DNA from: a virus
Strand: one strand, 5' to 3'
Virus record (IMG/VR): IMGVR_UViG_3300005913_000035
Location: 1 to 33,692 of that record
Length of the DNA stretch: 33,692 nt
In this document: piece after piece, positions 21,484-28,529 of the stretch
How positions within the stretch are numbered: position 1 is the first letter of the stretch
How the letters are laid out: each line of letters starts with the position of its first letter
The notes under the pieces: generated by a model
The model's database searches: none
What the model was told of the DNA's origin: nothing
Seen by the model: the letters and a program-made list of their open reading frames with translations, nothing else
Translations under genes and position numbers: made by a program

Positions 21484-21905
21484 TAGTTAATGTAAAGTAA
21501 TACTGAAAGTATAGTAACGATTGTCATTAGTACAGTTACTACGTTGTTCCACATCTTGATAGAGCTATGAAGATTGTACACTGTTATCTCGTATGCTCTT
21601 ATCTCGCTACAGTGTCTTTGAATTATAGAAATGTTATTTTGATTTATATCAAATAGATCGTCTGCAATAGCTTCGTAATCTACTGGGCTAAACCAATAAC
21701 CTTTTACTCAATCCTCTTCTGCATACACTGCTACTAATCAATGATACTTTTCTAGGTTCTGAACGATAGAATTTACATTGTTGTTTGTTTCAATCATTTC
21801 GTTGATCCAAGATGAGTCAGCGAAAATCTCTTCCATCTCTGGGTAAGAAGCAATTACCTTGTAATAGTCTGCTTTAATTTGATTAGCTAGCTCTGTGTAG
21901 TTCAT
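21483..21905 (-). CDS. Tail-anchored membrane protein, unknown function
   Basis: This 140-residue protein has a soluble helical body (MNYTELANQIKADYYKVIAS and onward) and a single C-terminal membrane helix (about residues 122-138, NVVTVLMTIVTILSVLLYI). That gives a tail-anchored topology with the bulk in the cytoplasm. It contains two TGA glycines. It is coupled to the next gene by TAATG. Such proteins can act as antiholins or exclusion factors, but nothing in the sequence identifies a function. Confidence 0.6.
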
Positions 21906-21939
21906 TTTATAAGTGATGAATAATAAATAATCTTTTTTA

Positions 21940-22542
21940 CTAAGGTTTTCATAATCACATGTCTTGTATCTTTTGTTTTAGATATACGTTTTCTTTTTGT
22001 AGTAGTATTCTTTGTGCTGATCGATGATAGATAGGGATTTGGCATGGTCTTGTGTTTTTGGATAATTCATTGAACTTGTCATACTCCTCTTTTCAGTATT
22101 CATTGATTAGAGTTTGGTTATAATAGGCATATCTAACATCATCATCATACTCTCTCATATTATTATTACAATTGAAGCATTGAGGGTTTATATTCATTGG
22201 GTGAATACACACTCTTTTGTTCTTTCTTCATGTACGGTGTCATCAAGCCATTTTATGATACCGTGGTAATGCTTTGGGACAACTGTAACATTTTATTGTG
22301 ATAGAGTTGTACTCTACTGCTTTTGCCATCCTACAGTTAACTTGTAGTAGCTCCATACACCCTTGTCTTATGTTTTCTCCTGTTTCTCTTTTTTCTTTTG
22401 GGACTCTTGTTTTTACTATTCTTACTTTTTTATTGACTCACTCATCCCAATATTTCAATTGGGTAGTTAACCATCACTTAGCTCTAGCTACCTTGTACCT
22501 ATAGGCTTGTTCTATGTCTTCTATAGAGTTGTATTTTTTCAT
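21940..22542 (-). CDS. ninG: NinG-like recombination/Holliday-junction-associated protein
   Basis: This 200-residue protein has the lambda NinG layout. A zinc-binding CYSC pair (C85, C88) is followed by AGGHR (H102), NINPQCFNCNN (C122, C125) and a helical YAYYNQTLINEYGKEEYDKF segment, with a Lys-rich N-terminus. NinG (Rap) proteins bind branched DNA and help recombination. This fits the ERF annealase and YqaJ exonuclease on the same arm. The GG before H102 is written TGA TGA. The length is close to the family norm. It ends TGA TTA TGA AAA CCT TAG, so a standard-code reading would lose the end as well as the middle. Confidence 0.85.
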
Positions 22543-22548
22543 ATCTAT

Positions 22549-22576
22549 ATAATAACACTGTAAAGAATTATTGCAA
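22549..22576 (-). promoter_or_regulatory. Possible sigma70-like promoter before ninG
   Basis: On the minus strand TTGCAA (22571-22576) is 16 bases from TATTAT (22549-22554). The predicted start is almost at the ninG ATG (22542), implying a leaderless or near-leaderless message. The -10 is imperfect, so this is weak. Confidence 0.3.
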
Positions 22577-22589
22577 GTGGTTTGTCAAA

Positions 22590-23117
22590 TTAAGGTTGAC
22601 TTTTCCTCTTTGCTCATATATAGTTGATGGCATCCATCAACTCTTCCTCCAAGTGAGTCAACCACTGATTCTCAGTATAATCGTCACGATCAAGTCAGAC
22701 TCAATACTTATCCATACCCACTATAGATCTCTCCATCATCTTAATACAGTTCTCTAGTACTACTAGGTCAGTACACTGTCATATCTTGTTAATTGCTTGT
22801 AGTTTTCTGTGGTACAAGGGGTATTTGCTATCCTCAGTAGGCTCTTCTAAAAATTCAGTTGCTGAGTAGATTAAATGTCATTCCTCTTCTGCTTCTTTTT
22901 TGTTTGCACAATATCAACCACCTGGATAATATACGATTTCTTTATTGAAACAATTTCAATGATTTTTATACAAATAACTTCAATGATTTTTATACAAATA
23001 ACTTTGACCAGATTTCCAAGTTAGTCATGCTTCGTGCATGATTTTACATATTTGATCTGCCTCTTCTTGTGTAGTACAAACTATACAATCATCTTCTTTT
23101 AGGTCTGTTACTTTCAT
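22590..23117 (-). CDS. MazG-like protein with an N-terminal phage accessory domain
   Basis: This 175-residue protein has two parts. Residues 1-75 form a small domain shared with the gene at 23448-23948 (EEADQICKIMHEAGLTWKSG ... YYPGGGYC). Residues 100-170 resemble an all-alpha MazG/dUTPase-like NTP pyrophosphohydrolase, with KYGVGLDRDDYTENQWL followed by HLEEELMDAINYI (E157, E158, D162 as likely metal ligands). MazG-like phage proteins hydrolyse NTPs or lower alarmones. The N-terminal domain contains a 24-base perfect tandem duplication, so SYLYKNHG occurs twice; its paralogue has one copy. The ATG overlaps the previous gene's end by 10 bases in the ATGA style. Confidence 0.7.
22957..23004. 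repeat. 24-bp perfect tandem duplication inside the MazG-like gene
   Basis: Bases 22957-22980 are repeated exactly at 22981-23004. The unit is 24 bp, so it adds eight residues (SYLYKNHG) without shifting frame. The paralogous gene at 23448-23948 has a single copy at the same place. Confidence 0.95.
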
Positions 23118-23431
23118 AGTAATTTGTTTTTATTTCTAAAGGGCAATACATTGTTTATAAATTCTTCGGTTCGCTTGTCTTTGTCTTCTTCTCGTACTCC
23201 AGTTGCTTCAGGAAATATCTCCCACAGCATTCATGCAGTATCTAGTCATAAGTACTCTTTGTGTGCTTGTTCTTGGTTTGCACTTACACCCTGTAGCCTC
23301 ATATCCTCAAGATAACACTCTTGTATTACTTCGTATAGCTCTTTCTTAGTAAGAGGAGACATTCTTAATATCTCATCTACTGAAGATCTAAACTTAGCTT
23401 GTTCTGTGTGATTTTTAATTTCGTTAGTCAT
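23108..23431 (-). CDS. Small protein between two paralogues, unknown function
   Basis: This 107-residue protein is helical and charged. It begins MTNEIKNHTEQAKFRSSVDE and has SPLTKKELYEVIQECYLED near residue 25, then GMLWEIFPEATG and a basic end. Its last codons are TGA AAG TAA; the ATG of the MazG-like gene starts inside that TGA, so the natural stop sits only two codons past an ATGA overlap. The family is not recognised. It lies between the two genes that share the N-terminal domain and may be functionally linked to them. Confidence 0.6.
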
Positions 23432-23447
23432 AATGTTTTATAATAAA

Positions 23448-23948
23448 TTAAATTATTGTTACTTTATATCATAATTTATCCTCTATTTGTTTAACTGTCA
23501 TTTCTTTTGGTGGCGAGAGTTTTCTTACATATTTATACATAGAACAATAAAACTCCTCTCATCTATCACGCTTCTCTATTTCTTCTTTCCACGATATTAT
23601 ATATGGTTTTGAGGCTCATTTTATGGTGGTGAGATGTATTCAGTACAAAGATCCCGAGAAATTATAATTTTCACTAACCTCAACTAATTCACCCTCAGTA
23701 AACTCTTCTAAGAAGTCAGATGCTGGGAAGATTCTTGCTCTTTTTTTGCTTAAACAATATCAACCAGCTGGATAATATATGAGTTCTTCATTTAAAAAAT
23801 TTCGAGGATTTTTGTACAAATAACTTTTACCAGAGTTCCAAGTTAATCATGCTTTGTGCATGAGTTTACATATTTGATCTGCTTCTTCAAGTGTAGAACA
23901 AACTATACCATTATATTCTGTTAGGTCTGTTACTGTTATTTTCATCAT
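23448..23948 (-). CDS. Paralogue of the MazG-like protein's N-terminal domain
   Basis: This 166-residue protein could start at the ATG at 23948 or at the adjacent ATG at 23945; the latter matches the paralogue, which starts MKVTDL. Residues 5-75 are closely similar to the start of the MazG-like protein (EEADQICKLMHKAGLTWNSG ... SYLYKN ... YYPAGGYC), also at the DNA level. The remaining 90 residues differ and are basic/aromatic (ISWKEEIEKRDRGEEFYC), with no MazG motif. The shared domain is of unknown function. The pair suggests duplication followed by fusion of the common domain to different partners. Confidence 0.6.
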
Positions 23949-24012
23949 CTTGCAATTAATAATAAAACAATTGTTGATATTATGAGGTATGCTATTGGTA
24001 GATACTTTATCA

Positions 24013-24303
24013 TTATTTACTTATATTAGAACATGTTCCGTTTATCACGTAATCATGTGGTATCATTACATAATCATTGCATAGGTTGTTAATAAGTGAG
24101 TCTGACTGCTTCTGTGCTGAGTAGAATGCTGTCTCTCTCGCTCTCTTCTCTTGTTTTATCTCTTTAATCTGTATGGTTGTCGCATCCATAGTATTATCGA
24201 GTGCGGAGTTCATGGTTTCAATCATTCCGTTTTTCTGGTGAATAGTCAATCCTGATACTACAGTAACTATTAGTAGGGTAGCTCGTCATATATATTTTTG
24301 CAT
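24013..24303 (-). CDS. Rz-like spanin candidate / membrane-anchored coiled coil
   Basis: This 96-residue protein starts three bases after the lysozyme stop. It has one N-terminal membrane helix (about residues 6-20, GRATLLIVTVVSGLT), a long charged helix or coiled coil (QIKEIKQEKRARETAFYSAQ), then a Cys-containing C-terminus. This topology and its place directly after a secreted lysozyme fit an inner-membrane spanin or lysis accessory. Hosts with the UGA=Gly code may lack a typical outer membrane, which weakens the spanin reading; an antiholin-like or wall-anchoring role is possible. The sixth codon is TGA, so a standard-code start would miss the membrane helix. Confidence 0.5.
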
Positions 24304-24305
24304 GT

Positions 24306-24959
24306 TTATATATTATCACAAATAAAGATTTTAGATTTTTGTTTGGGTCTGAATATATTAAGTAATATTCATAACCGACTGTCTACTTGGACGTATTGGT
24401 CTGCCCTTACATTGGCAACTCGAGTACATTCTTTTTTGTATCAGTCGTCTACTTTTATTCACTCATCTAGTGCTGGGTTGTATAACTTATTGAATAATAT
24501 CCCACCATCTCTTAAGTGTCTTACTTCATGAGCGTATCGTGGCATTTTATTTCTCTGTGCTGCGTTCTGCCATACTTCTAAGCAATAATCTATTTGCTTA
24601 TATGGGTCGTTAAAGTCTTCTGACCTTATAAATTTACTATGATATGTACTATTAAGCTGACACAATCAGTTGTCTGTCGATCAGTTAGTGTTAGTTGGCT
24701 TAGCTGACATGTTCCAGCCTCCATTCTCTGCGTTCATTGTTAGTATAAATCATTTACAAGTGTAATCTGCTCTGTGTGCTACTCATCGTCTGTAATAAGT
24801 TCCAGAGTCGCTCCAGTCCTTAATGGCTTCACATTCATTATATGCGTATGTTGCTAGTCAATCTTGATACTCTCAGAATCAAGGTAAGTCAACAGTAGTA
24901 GCATTAGTAACTCATACAAGACAAAACATAATAGTCAGTCAGATTAGATAATTTCTCAT
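24306..24959 (-). CDS. Secreted lysozyme/transglycosylase-like endolysin
   Basis: This 217-residue protein has a signal peptide (about 1-20, MRNYLIGLTIMFCLVGVTNA, with a likely cleavage after Ala20). A lysozyme-superfamily core follows. The catalytic Glu candidate is E78 in TMNAENGGW, followed by TDNGLCQLN, the equivalent of the GLMQIN substrate-cleft motif, and a helix DYCLEVWQNAAQ. Several cysteines (C68, C100 and later) could form disulphides in the exported enzyme. It should degrade peptidoglycan after Sec export, so it may not need a holin for transit. The partner gene follows within three bases. Upstream lies a repeat-plus-hairpin element that may control it. Confidence 0.75.
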
Positions 24960-24978
24960 AATTAAGGTTAATAATAAG

Positions 24979-24995
24979 ATACCCACAATAGGTAT
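24979..24995. repeat. Small hairpin upstream of the lysozyme gene
   Basis: ATACC, CACAATA loop, GGTAT. It is one of several hairpins with an ATACC/GGTAT stem on the minus arm. It lies 20 bases before the lysozyme ATG and might influence its translation. Confidence 0.4.
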
Positions 24996-25013
24996 TAGAC
25001 AACACTGTCTACT

Positions 25014-25054
25014 CATACCCAGTACTAGTGGATATGGTGTAGATAGGTTACTTA
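25014..25054 (-). promoter_or_regulatory. Conserved AAGTAACCTATC element plus hairpin, copy 1
   Basis: On the minus strand AAGTAACCTATC (25042-25053) is followed by a hairpin with stem CATATCC/GGGTATG (25014-25036). A 22-bp segment (25033-25054) recurs perfectly exactly 300 bp away (copy 2). It fills the gap between the stop of the upstream gene and the lysozyme gene. The role may be RNA processing, termination or a phage-specific operator. Confidence 0.55.
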
Positions 25055-25282
25055 ATATTTGATATAAGAACTACTCGTTAATTCTTCGTCTATATGCCCT
25101 TTTATAAATCATCTAGCTTTTTCTTCACTCTTAAAACGTTTGTAAATACTCGTTTTATCATCAATAAAAGTAAAGTGACGCCATATAATTCAAGCCCATA
25201 AATACTGTGGGTAATAGCTACAGTTCAAATAACCACATTTCAGATCACTTCAATTAATCTCTTTTCTTATTCTATATTTCAT
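25052..25282 (-). CDS. Small basic protein, unknown function
   Basis: This 76-residue protein begins MKYRIRKEINGSDLKCGYLN and has aromatic and basic residues throughout (WAGIIWRHFTFIDDKTSIYK) before a helical end (EEKARGFIKGHIDEEL). Three TGA glycines are present. It is flanked on both sides by the two copies of the 22-bp repeat-plus-hairpin element, and its TAA lies inside the first copy. This gives it the look of a self-contained transcription unit or a small mobile cassette. No family is recognised. Confidence 0.55.
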
Positions 25283-25314
25283 TACATATCTTATATGTAG
25301 ATAAATGGTTTATT

Positions 25315-25354
25315 CATACCCACTAATGTAGGTATGGTGTAGATAGGTTACTTA
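25315..25354 (-). promoter_or_regulatory. Conserved AAGTAACCTATC element plus hairpin, copy 2
   Basis: Bases 25333-25354 are identical to 25033-25054. The hairpin here is CATACC/GGTATG (25315-25336). The stop codon of the upstream duplicated-domain gene (25348-25350) lies inside the repeat. Confidence 0.55.
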
Positions 25355-26055
25355 TTAGGATTACTAAACAAATTCCTATGCTGTAGTATGGTTTTGTTTA
25401 TTTCTTTGTTTCTGTTTTTGTTTGTTTCTAGTTCTTCTTGTAATTGATCAATCTTGACTCAATCAATAGTGTCGGCAGTCCGTGTTTTATTGTTATAGTT
25501 ACATGACCGCTCTGGTGATGATAACTTAGTCTGACTCTTCTTTTGCTTGGTTCGTTCTTCTCGTTGGTCTAGGGTTATAAGTTTTAGGTTGTTTCCAGAT
25601 ATTTTTGGATTAGAACTAATAAAAGTTCAATCGCATCCATTAGTTCATTCATATCAATAATATGAGTGGCTGTATCACCAAGTTACATCGTAAAACTCAT
25701 TAAACCAAAAATGAAACAGGTCTCGTCTTTTGTCATCTGTTTTTTCAATAACCCAATATTGTGGGAAACCTAATTTTTCGTGTTCAGTTGTTGTTTCTTG
25801 TTCATCTACTAAAGCCCACTCTTCTCGTTGATCTAGGGTAATTAGTGTTGGGTTGTTCTTAAATCTTTCTATATACTCATGGCAATTAGTTCAACCGTAC
25901 CCATCAGTTCATTCATATCAATAATATACATGTCCGATTCACCAGCTTACATCGTAATACTCACTAAACCAAGATTTAAACAAGTATCGCCTTGGATCAT
26001 CTTTTTCCTCAATTACCCAATACTTGGGAAATCATAATTCTTCATGCTTAGTCAT
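25348..26055 (-). CDS. Protein with a tandemly duplicated domain, unknown function
   Basis: This 235-residue protein is built of two copies of an 85-residue unit. Unit one starts HEELGFPKYWVIEEKDDPRR and unit two HEKLGFPQYWVIEKTDDKRR. Both continue with (S/T)WG...H.YYGYEGT(D/N)G and end LITLDQREE. A Lys/Asn-rich tail and a C-terminal coiled coil (about residues 200-225) follow. In both units the YYGYEGT glycines are TGA, so the duplication is invisible in standard-code frames. The repeats differ at about a third of positions, so the duplication is not recent. Aromatic and charged residues dominate; no catalytic motif is recognised. Confidence 0.65.
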
Positions 26056-26057
26056 GT

Positions 26058-26354
26058 TTAATTAGGTTCGTGAGTAAATCAAAGACACAATACTTGTGCG
26101 TCCATATAGCTAGGATATAGTCTGTTAATTCTGTAGGCTGTAGCAGCCTTTTTTCGTCCACCTACTCTTAACCAAGTAGATTGCAGTGATTGCATCTGAG
26201 CAAGCTTAATCTCGTAGTTGAAGCAATCGTAGCCTCTATCCAGCTGTGCATCAACAGTTTGAGCGTTAGCATGACCGAAGAATACAATTAGTCAGATCAC
26301 TACGATTATAAAATATACAATGCAAGATACGATAAAGTTTTGTTTGTTTGTCAT
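26058..26354 (-). CDS. Secreted or periplasmic small protein
   Basis: This 98-residue protein has a signal peptide (about 1-32: a long hydrophobic core, SCIVYFIIVVIGLIVFFGHA, then NAQT). A small mature domain follows with two cysteines (near residues 44 and 91) and a basic centre (RVGGRKKAATAYRI). The mature part, about 66 residues, might be disulphide-bonded. It is the first gene after the 26389-26417 promoter and precedes the duplicated-domain protein by two bases. A role outside the cytoplasm such as superinfection exclusion or envelope modification is plausible; no family is recognised. Confidence 0.6.
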
Positions 26355-26355
26355 G

Positions 26356-26371
26356 TGTGTAGAATTAGTAA
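26356..26371 (-). promoter_or_regulatory. Shared 16-base leader, copy 1
   Basis: On the minus strand TTACTAATTCTACACA lies immediately before the ATG. The same 16 bases precede the ATGs at 28505 and 29189. It substitutes for a Shine-Dalgarno sequence, which is absent at all three genes. Confidence 0.6.
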
Positions 26372-26388
26372 TTAAAGTTACTATCTAT

Positions 26389-26417
26389 AGTATATAGATA
26401 AGCTTCGAAAAAAGCAA
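26389..26417 (-). promoter_or_regulatory. Sigma70-like promoter for the secreted-protein/lysis operon
   Basis: TTGCTT (26412-26417) and TATACT (26389-26394) are 17 bases apart. The predicted start near 26382 gives a leader of about 28 bases that consists mostly of the shared 16-mer. The -35 box and the flanking GATTTGCTTTTT are the same as in the promoter at 29311-29339. Confidence 0.65.
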
Positions 26418-26459
26418 ATCTATTGTTAATAATTGAGTAACACTGCTTGACAACTATGA

Positions 26460-26521
26460 GTTAATTAATACACCCTACCTATTCTACAAACAAGGTGCAT
26501 TAATTAACCCATAAGGGTTAA
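26460..26521. repeat. Two adjacent inverted repeats after the SSB gene
   Basis: GTTAATTAATACACC (26460-26474) pairs with GGTGCATTAATTAAC (26494-26508) with one mismatch around a 19-base loop. TTAACCC/GGGTTAA (26504-26521, ATAA loop) overlaps it and includes the SSB stop codon. The two foldings are mutually exclusive. The second can serve as a terminator or 3' stabiliser for the SSB message. Confidence 0.6.
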
Positions 26522-26817
26522 AATGGCACATCAGTTTCCTCAGCTGCTTCGCTTAATACTTCAAGCTTCCGACCTCCGTTGTTCTGATAATGACGATCAT
26601 TGTACTCAGTAACTTTAGCATTATATATAACAGCTACTTCTGATCCAACTGCTAGGTGTTCTACTAGAGCAACCCTATCATCTCCCATCCAGTCAATCAA
26701 TACACTTTCAGGGTACTTGTCTTTGATCTCTTCTACTACGATAGATACCTTAGGAGTATCCTTTTGACCTACAGTCATTTTAGGTGTTACTACTTTTACA
26801 ATTCCTTGGAAGTTCAT
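26518..26817 (-). CDS. ssb: DUF3127-type single-stranded DNA-binding protein
   Basis: This 99-residue OB-fold protein matches the DUF3127 pattern: MNFQGIVKVVTP, then KVSIVVEEIKDKYPESVLIDW and VGSEVAVIYNAKVTEYNDRHYQN. Its C-terminus is acidic and ends TDVPF, the typical SSB tail that recruits partners. The DUF3127 family is best known from Bacteroidetes. It contains no TGA; its six glycines are all GGN, like the capsid protein and unlike its neighbours. It should coat ssDNA at replication forks and recombination intermediates together with the upstream ERF and YqaJ proteins. The length is typical. Confidence 0.85.
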   Translation of the reverse strand: MNFQGIVKVVTPKMTVGQKDTPKVSIVVEEIKDKYPESVLIDWMGDDRVALVEHLAVGSEVAVIYNAKVTEYNDRHYQNNGGRKLEVLSEAAEETDVPF

Positions 26818-26861
26818 AATTCATATTACAAATAATAAATTAGTTTAGAGACTTGTCGGTC

Positions 26862-27188
26862 TTACATATCATTTACTAGACTTGCTATAGCAATATCAAC
26901 CATGTCTCACTTACCCTGTCAGTCTCTAGCTTGGTAATAGGTCTTGCTGATTTGTTTTTCGTTAGACTCAGCCTTAATTAATTCTTCTTTCCGTTCTTGG
27001 TAGGTGTCTCGATCTTCTTTATGCTTCACTATAAACAAAGCCTCTGCTTTTACCTTACTGTTTCATTCGATTACATACTTAGCCTCTAGCTCCCTGCGGA
27101 CTTTATTAGCCTTGTTAAAACTAACAGCAACCTCAGCAAGGTGACGCTCTGTAGTAGTTCGGTATCATAGTAGATCGTCTAGTGTCAT
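26862..27188 (-). CDS. Small helical protein between exonuclease and SSB, unknown function
   Basis: This 108-residue protein begins MTLDDLLGYRTTTERHLAEV and is largely a charged coiled coil (residues 15-90), ending MVDIAIASLVNDM. Its ATG lies inside the TGA glycine codon near the end of the YqaJ gene, with a 10-base overlap, so translation is coupled. Placement between recombination exonuclease and SSB suggests a recombination accessory such as a loader or exonuclease partner, but no motif is recognised. Four TGA glycines are present. Confidence 0.6.
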
Positions 27189-27778
27189 CTGGAGATATAT
27201 TTATTAATAATTGTTTTAATCTGACTTTTTCATGATTCAAGTCATTCTTCTAGTTTTTCTTGTGACTTAGGGTCAATGTGTACTCTCTTAATCCGCATAG
27301 ACTCGTTGTAGTTTGGATTGTAAGCAACGAAGTCGCATCGTTGGCGTCCAGTCACATACATTTGCATTTGCATCTGTCGTACGTACTTTGTATCTATCTT
27401 ACCACTAAGTAACAATTCAAAATGTATCTTATCGCTTTGACACTTAATCTCTATCAATCAATCATCTCATATAAGTCAATCAGGACTGCATCAAGTGTAC
27501 TCGTCATACTCAACAAATCAAACCTCTACAACCTGATTACTTGTTTCAAGCTCGTACATACCTCTTGCTAGAGGTTCAAGTTCGTTGCCTCTGTCTGTGT
27601 GTGCATTACTATATTGCTCTTTTTCTGCACTGCTATAGTGTTCCGATAGCATCTCGCTTATATATGTTTCTAATCATTTTCAGTTAGATCATATAGCTTG
27701 TGCATGGCTTGCAGTCATTTTTAGTTGTCTGACTGCAAATCGTTCTGGAGTTCACTGATCTATGTTGTGGATTTTCAT
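27179..27778 (-). CDS. YqaJ/lambda-type recombination exonuclease
   Basis: This 199-residue protein has the motifs of the PD-(D/E)XK YqaJ family. These are RGNELEPLAR (E66/E68), YTGCSPDGL (D100), the strand GLIEIKCQS (E110, K112) and QMQMQMYVTG (Q135). These enzymes chew one strand of dsDNA to expose ssDNA for annealing. The neighbouring ERF-family protein is the expected partner, so the two form a Red-like recombination pair. It ends TGA CAC TAG, with the next gene's ATG inside the TGA. The start overlaps the ERF gene by 19 bases in the same ATGA fashion. Confidence 0.9.
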
Positions 27779-28260
27779 ATCTTTTTAGAATGTGATAGAA
27801 TATAGGCATCTACTTCTTTACCATTTCATTTATTGTTTTTGGCGTATGTTCTCAGCTCTTCAATGTTTTCGATCTCATCTACTTCCTTTTTAAGTTGTTT
27901 AATAGTAGATTCGCTTGCATTATTTCAATCATCGTCCTCGTCTGTAGAGATATTAAATAACTGTCATAGGTTGTAACGCTTACCATACGTGATAGCTCCT
28001 CATATCTTCTGAGGGTCACTTGCTATTACAGGGAACTCACTTTTTTCCTGTACATTCGTTTCTATGTCTATCACTCTTGTAATAACCTTGTTATCTAACA
28101 TCTGATGGATAATTAGTAGTCAGAAGTCGTTACATGTTGGTAGTAATTGTTCTAGTAGCTTATCAAGTGTCAGATATTTACTGACAAACTTTCCATGATC
28201 AGCTTTACCATCTTTACCATATTTCTTCATTAGTTTTTGTACCTCAAATAGTTTTTTCAT
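27760..28260 (-). CDS. erf: ERF-family single-strand annealing protein
   Basis: This 166-residue protein contains the ERF core: YLTLDKLLEQLLPTCNDFGL near residue 29, a TRVIDIETN strand, then DPQKIGGAITYGKRYNLGQL (about residues 83-103) and an acidic DEDDD stretch. The C-terminus is a Lys/Glu-rich helix. ERF proteins anneal complementary single strands during recombination-dependent replication or genome circularisation. It pairs with the overlapping YqaJ exonuclease. The last five residues (GKSTT) follow a TGA that overlaps the exonuclease ATG. The length is slightly below the typical ERF size. The assignment is secure. Confidence 0.9.
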
Positions 28261-28268
28261 AATTATAA

Positions 28269-28505
28269 TTAATAGATATAAATCTTTTCTTCGTATTTTA
28301 TTTCATCTGACTTTATTGGTGGTATATTGTTTATTTCTATGTTATATTCTGATGCACAGTATCCATCTCGTCCATCATCACTGTTCTCAGCTGACTGTCT
28401 GCTATAGCCTCATTCTTCTACTAGTCGATCAATAAAGTTGTGTTTTAGGTCATCCCGATTAAGTTCTATAAAGTTTTCTAGTGGCATGTCTCTTTCGATA
28501 ATCAT
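28269..28505 (-). CDS. Small acidic protein, unknown function
   Basis: This 78-residue protein begins MIIERDMPLENFIELNRDDL and has a highly acidic middle (SAENSDDGRDGYCASEY) and a hydrophilic end. It contains one TGA glycine (residue 32). It is preceded by copy 2 of the shared 16-base leader and followed after eight bases by the ERF gene, so it leads the recombination block. Acidic small early proteins often mimic DNA or inhibit host factors, but that is only a suggestion here. No family is recognised. Confidence 0.55.
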
Positions 28506-28506
28506 T

Positions 28507-28522
28507 TGTGTAGAATTAGTAA
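28507..28522 (-). promoter_or_regulatory. Shared 16-base leader, copy 2
   Basis: TTACTAATTCTACACA on the minus strand directly before the ATG at 28505. Copies 2 and 3 share a longer 25-base segment that continues upstream (AAATATTTA). Confidence 0.6.
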
Positions 28523-28529
28523 TAAATAT

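Noticed and set aside
21115-21490. Plus-strand hydrophobic frames in the minus arm (also 22298, 24298, 30594, 31649)
   Set aside because: They are antisense shadows of well supported minus-strand genes such as ninG, the secreted lysozyme, dnaB and the initiator.
22957-23004. CRISPR-like repeat
   Set aside because: Two adjacent copies without spacer, in frame inside a gene: a tandem duplication.
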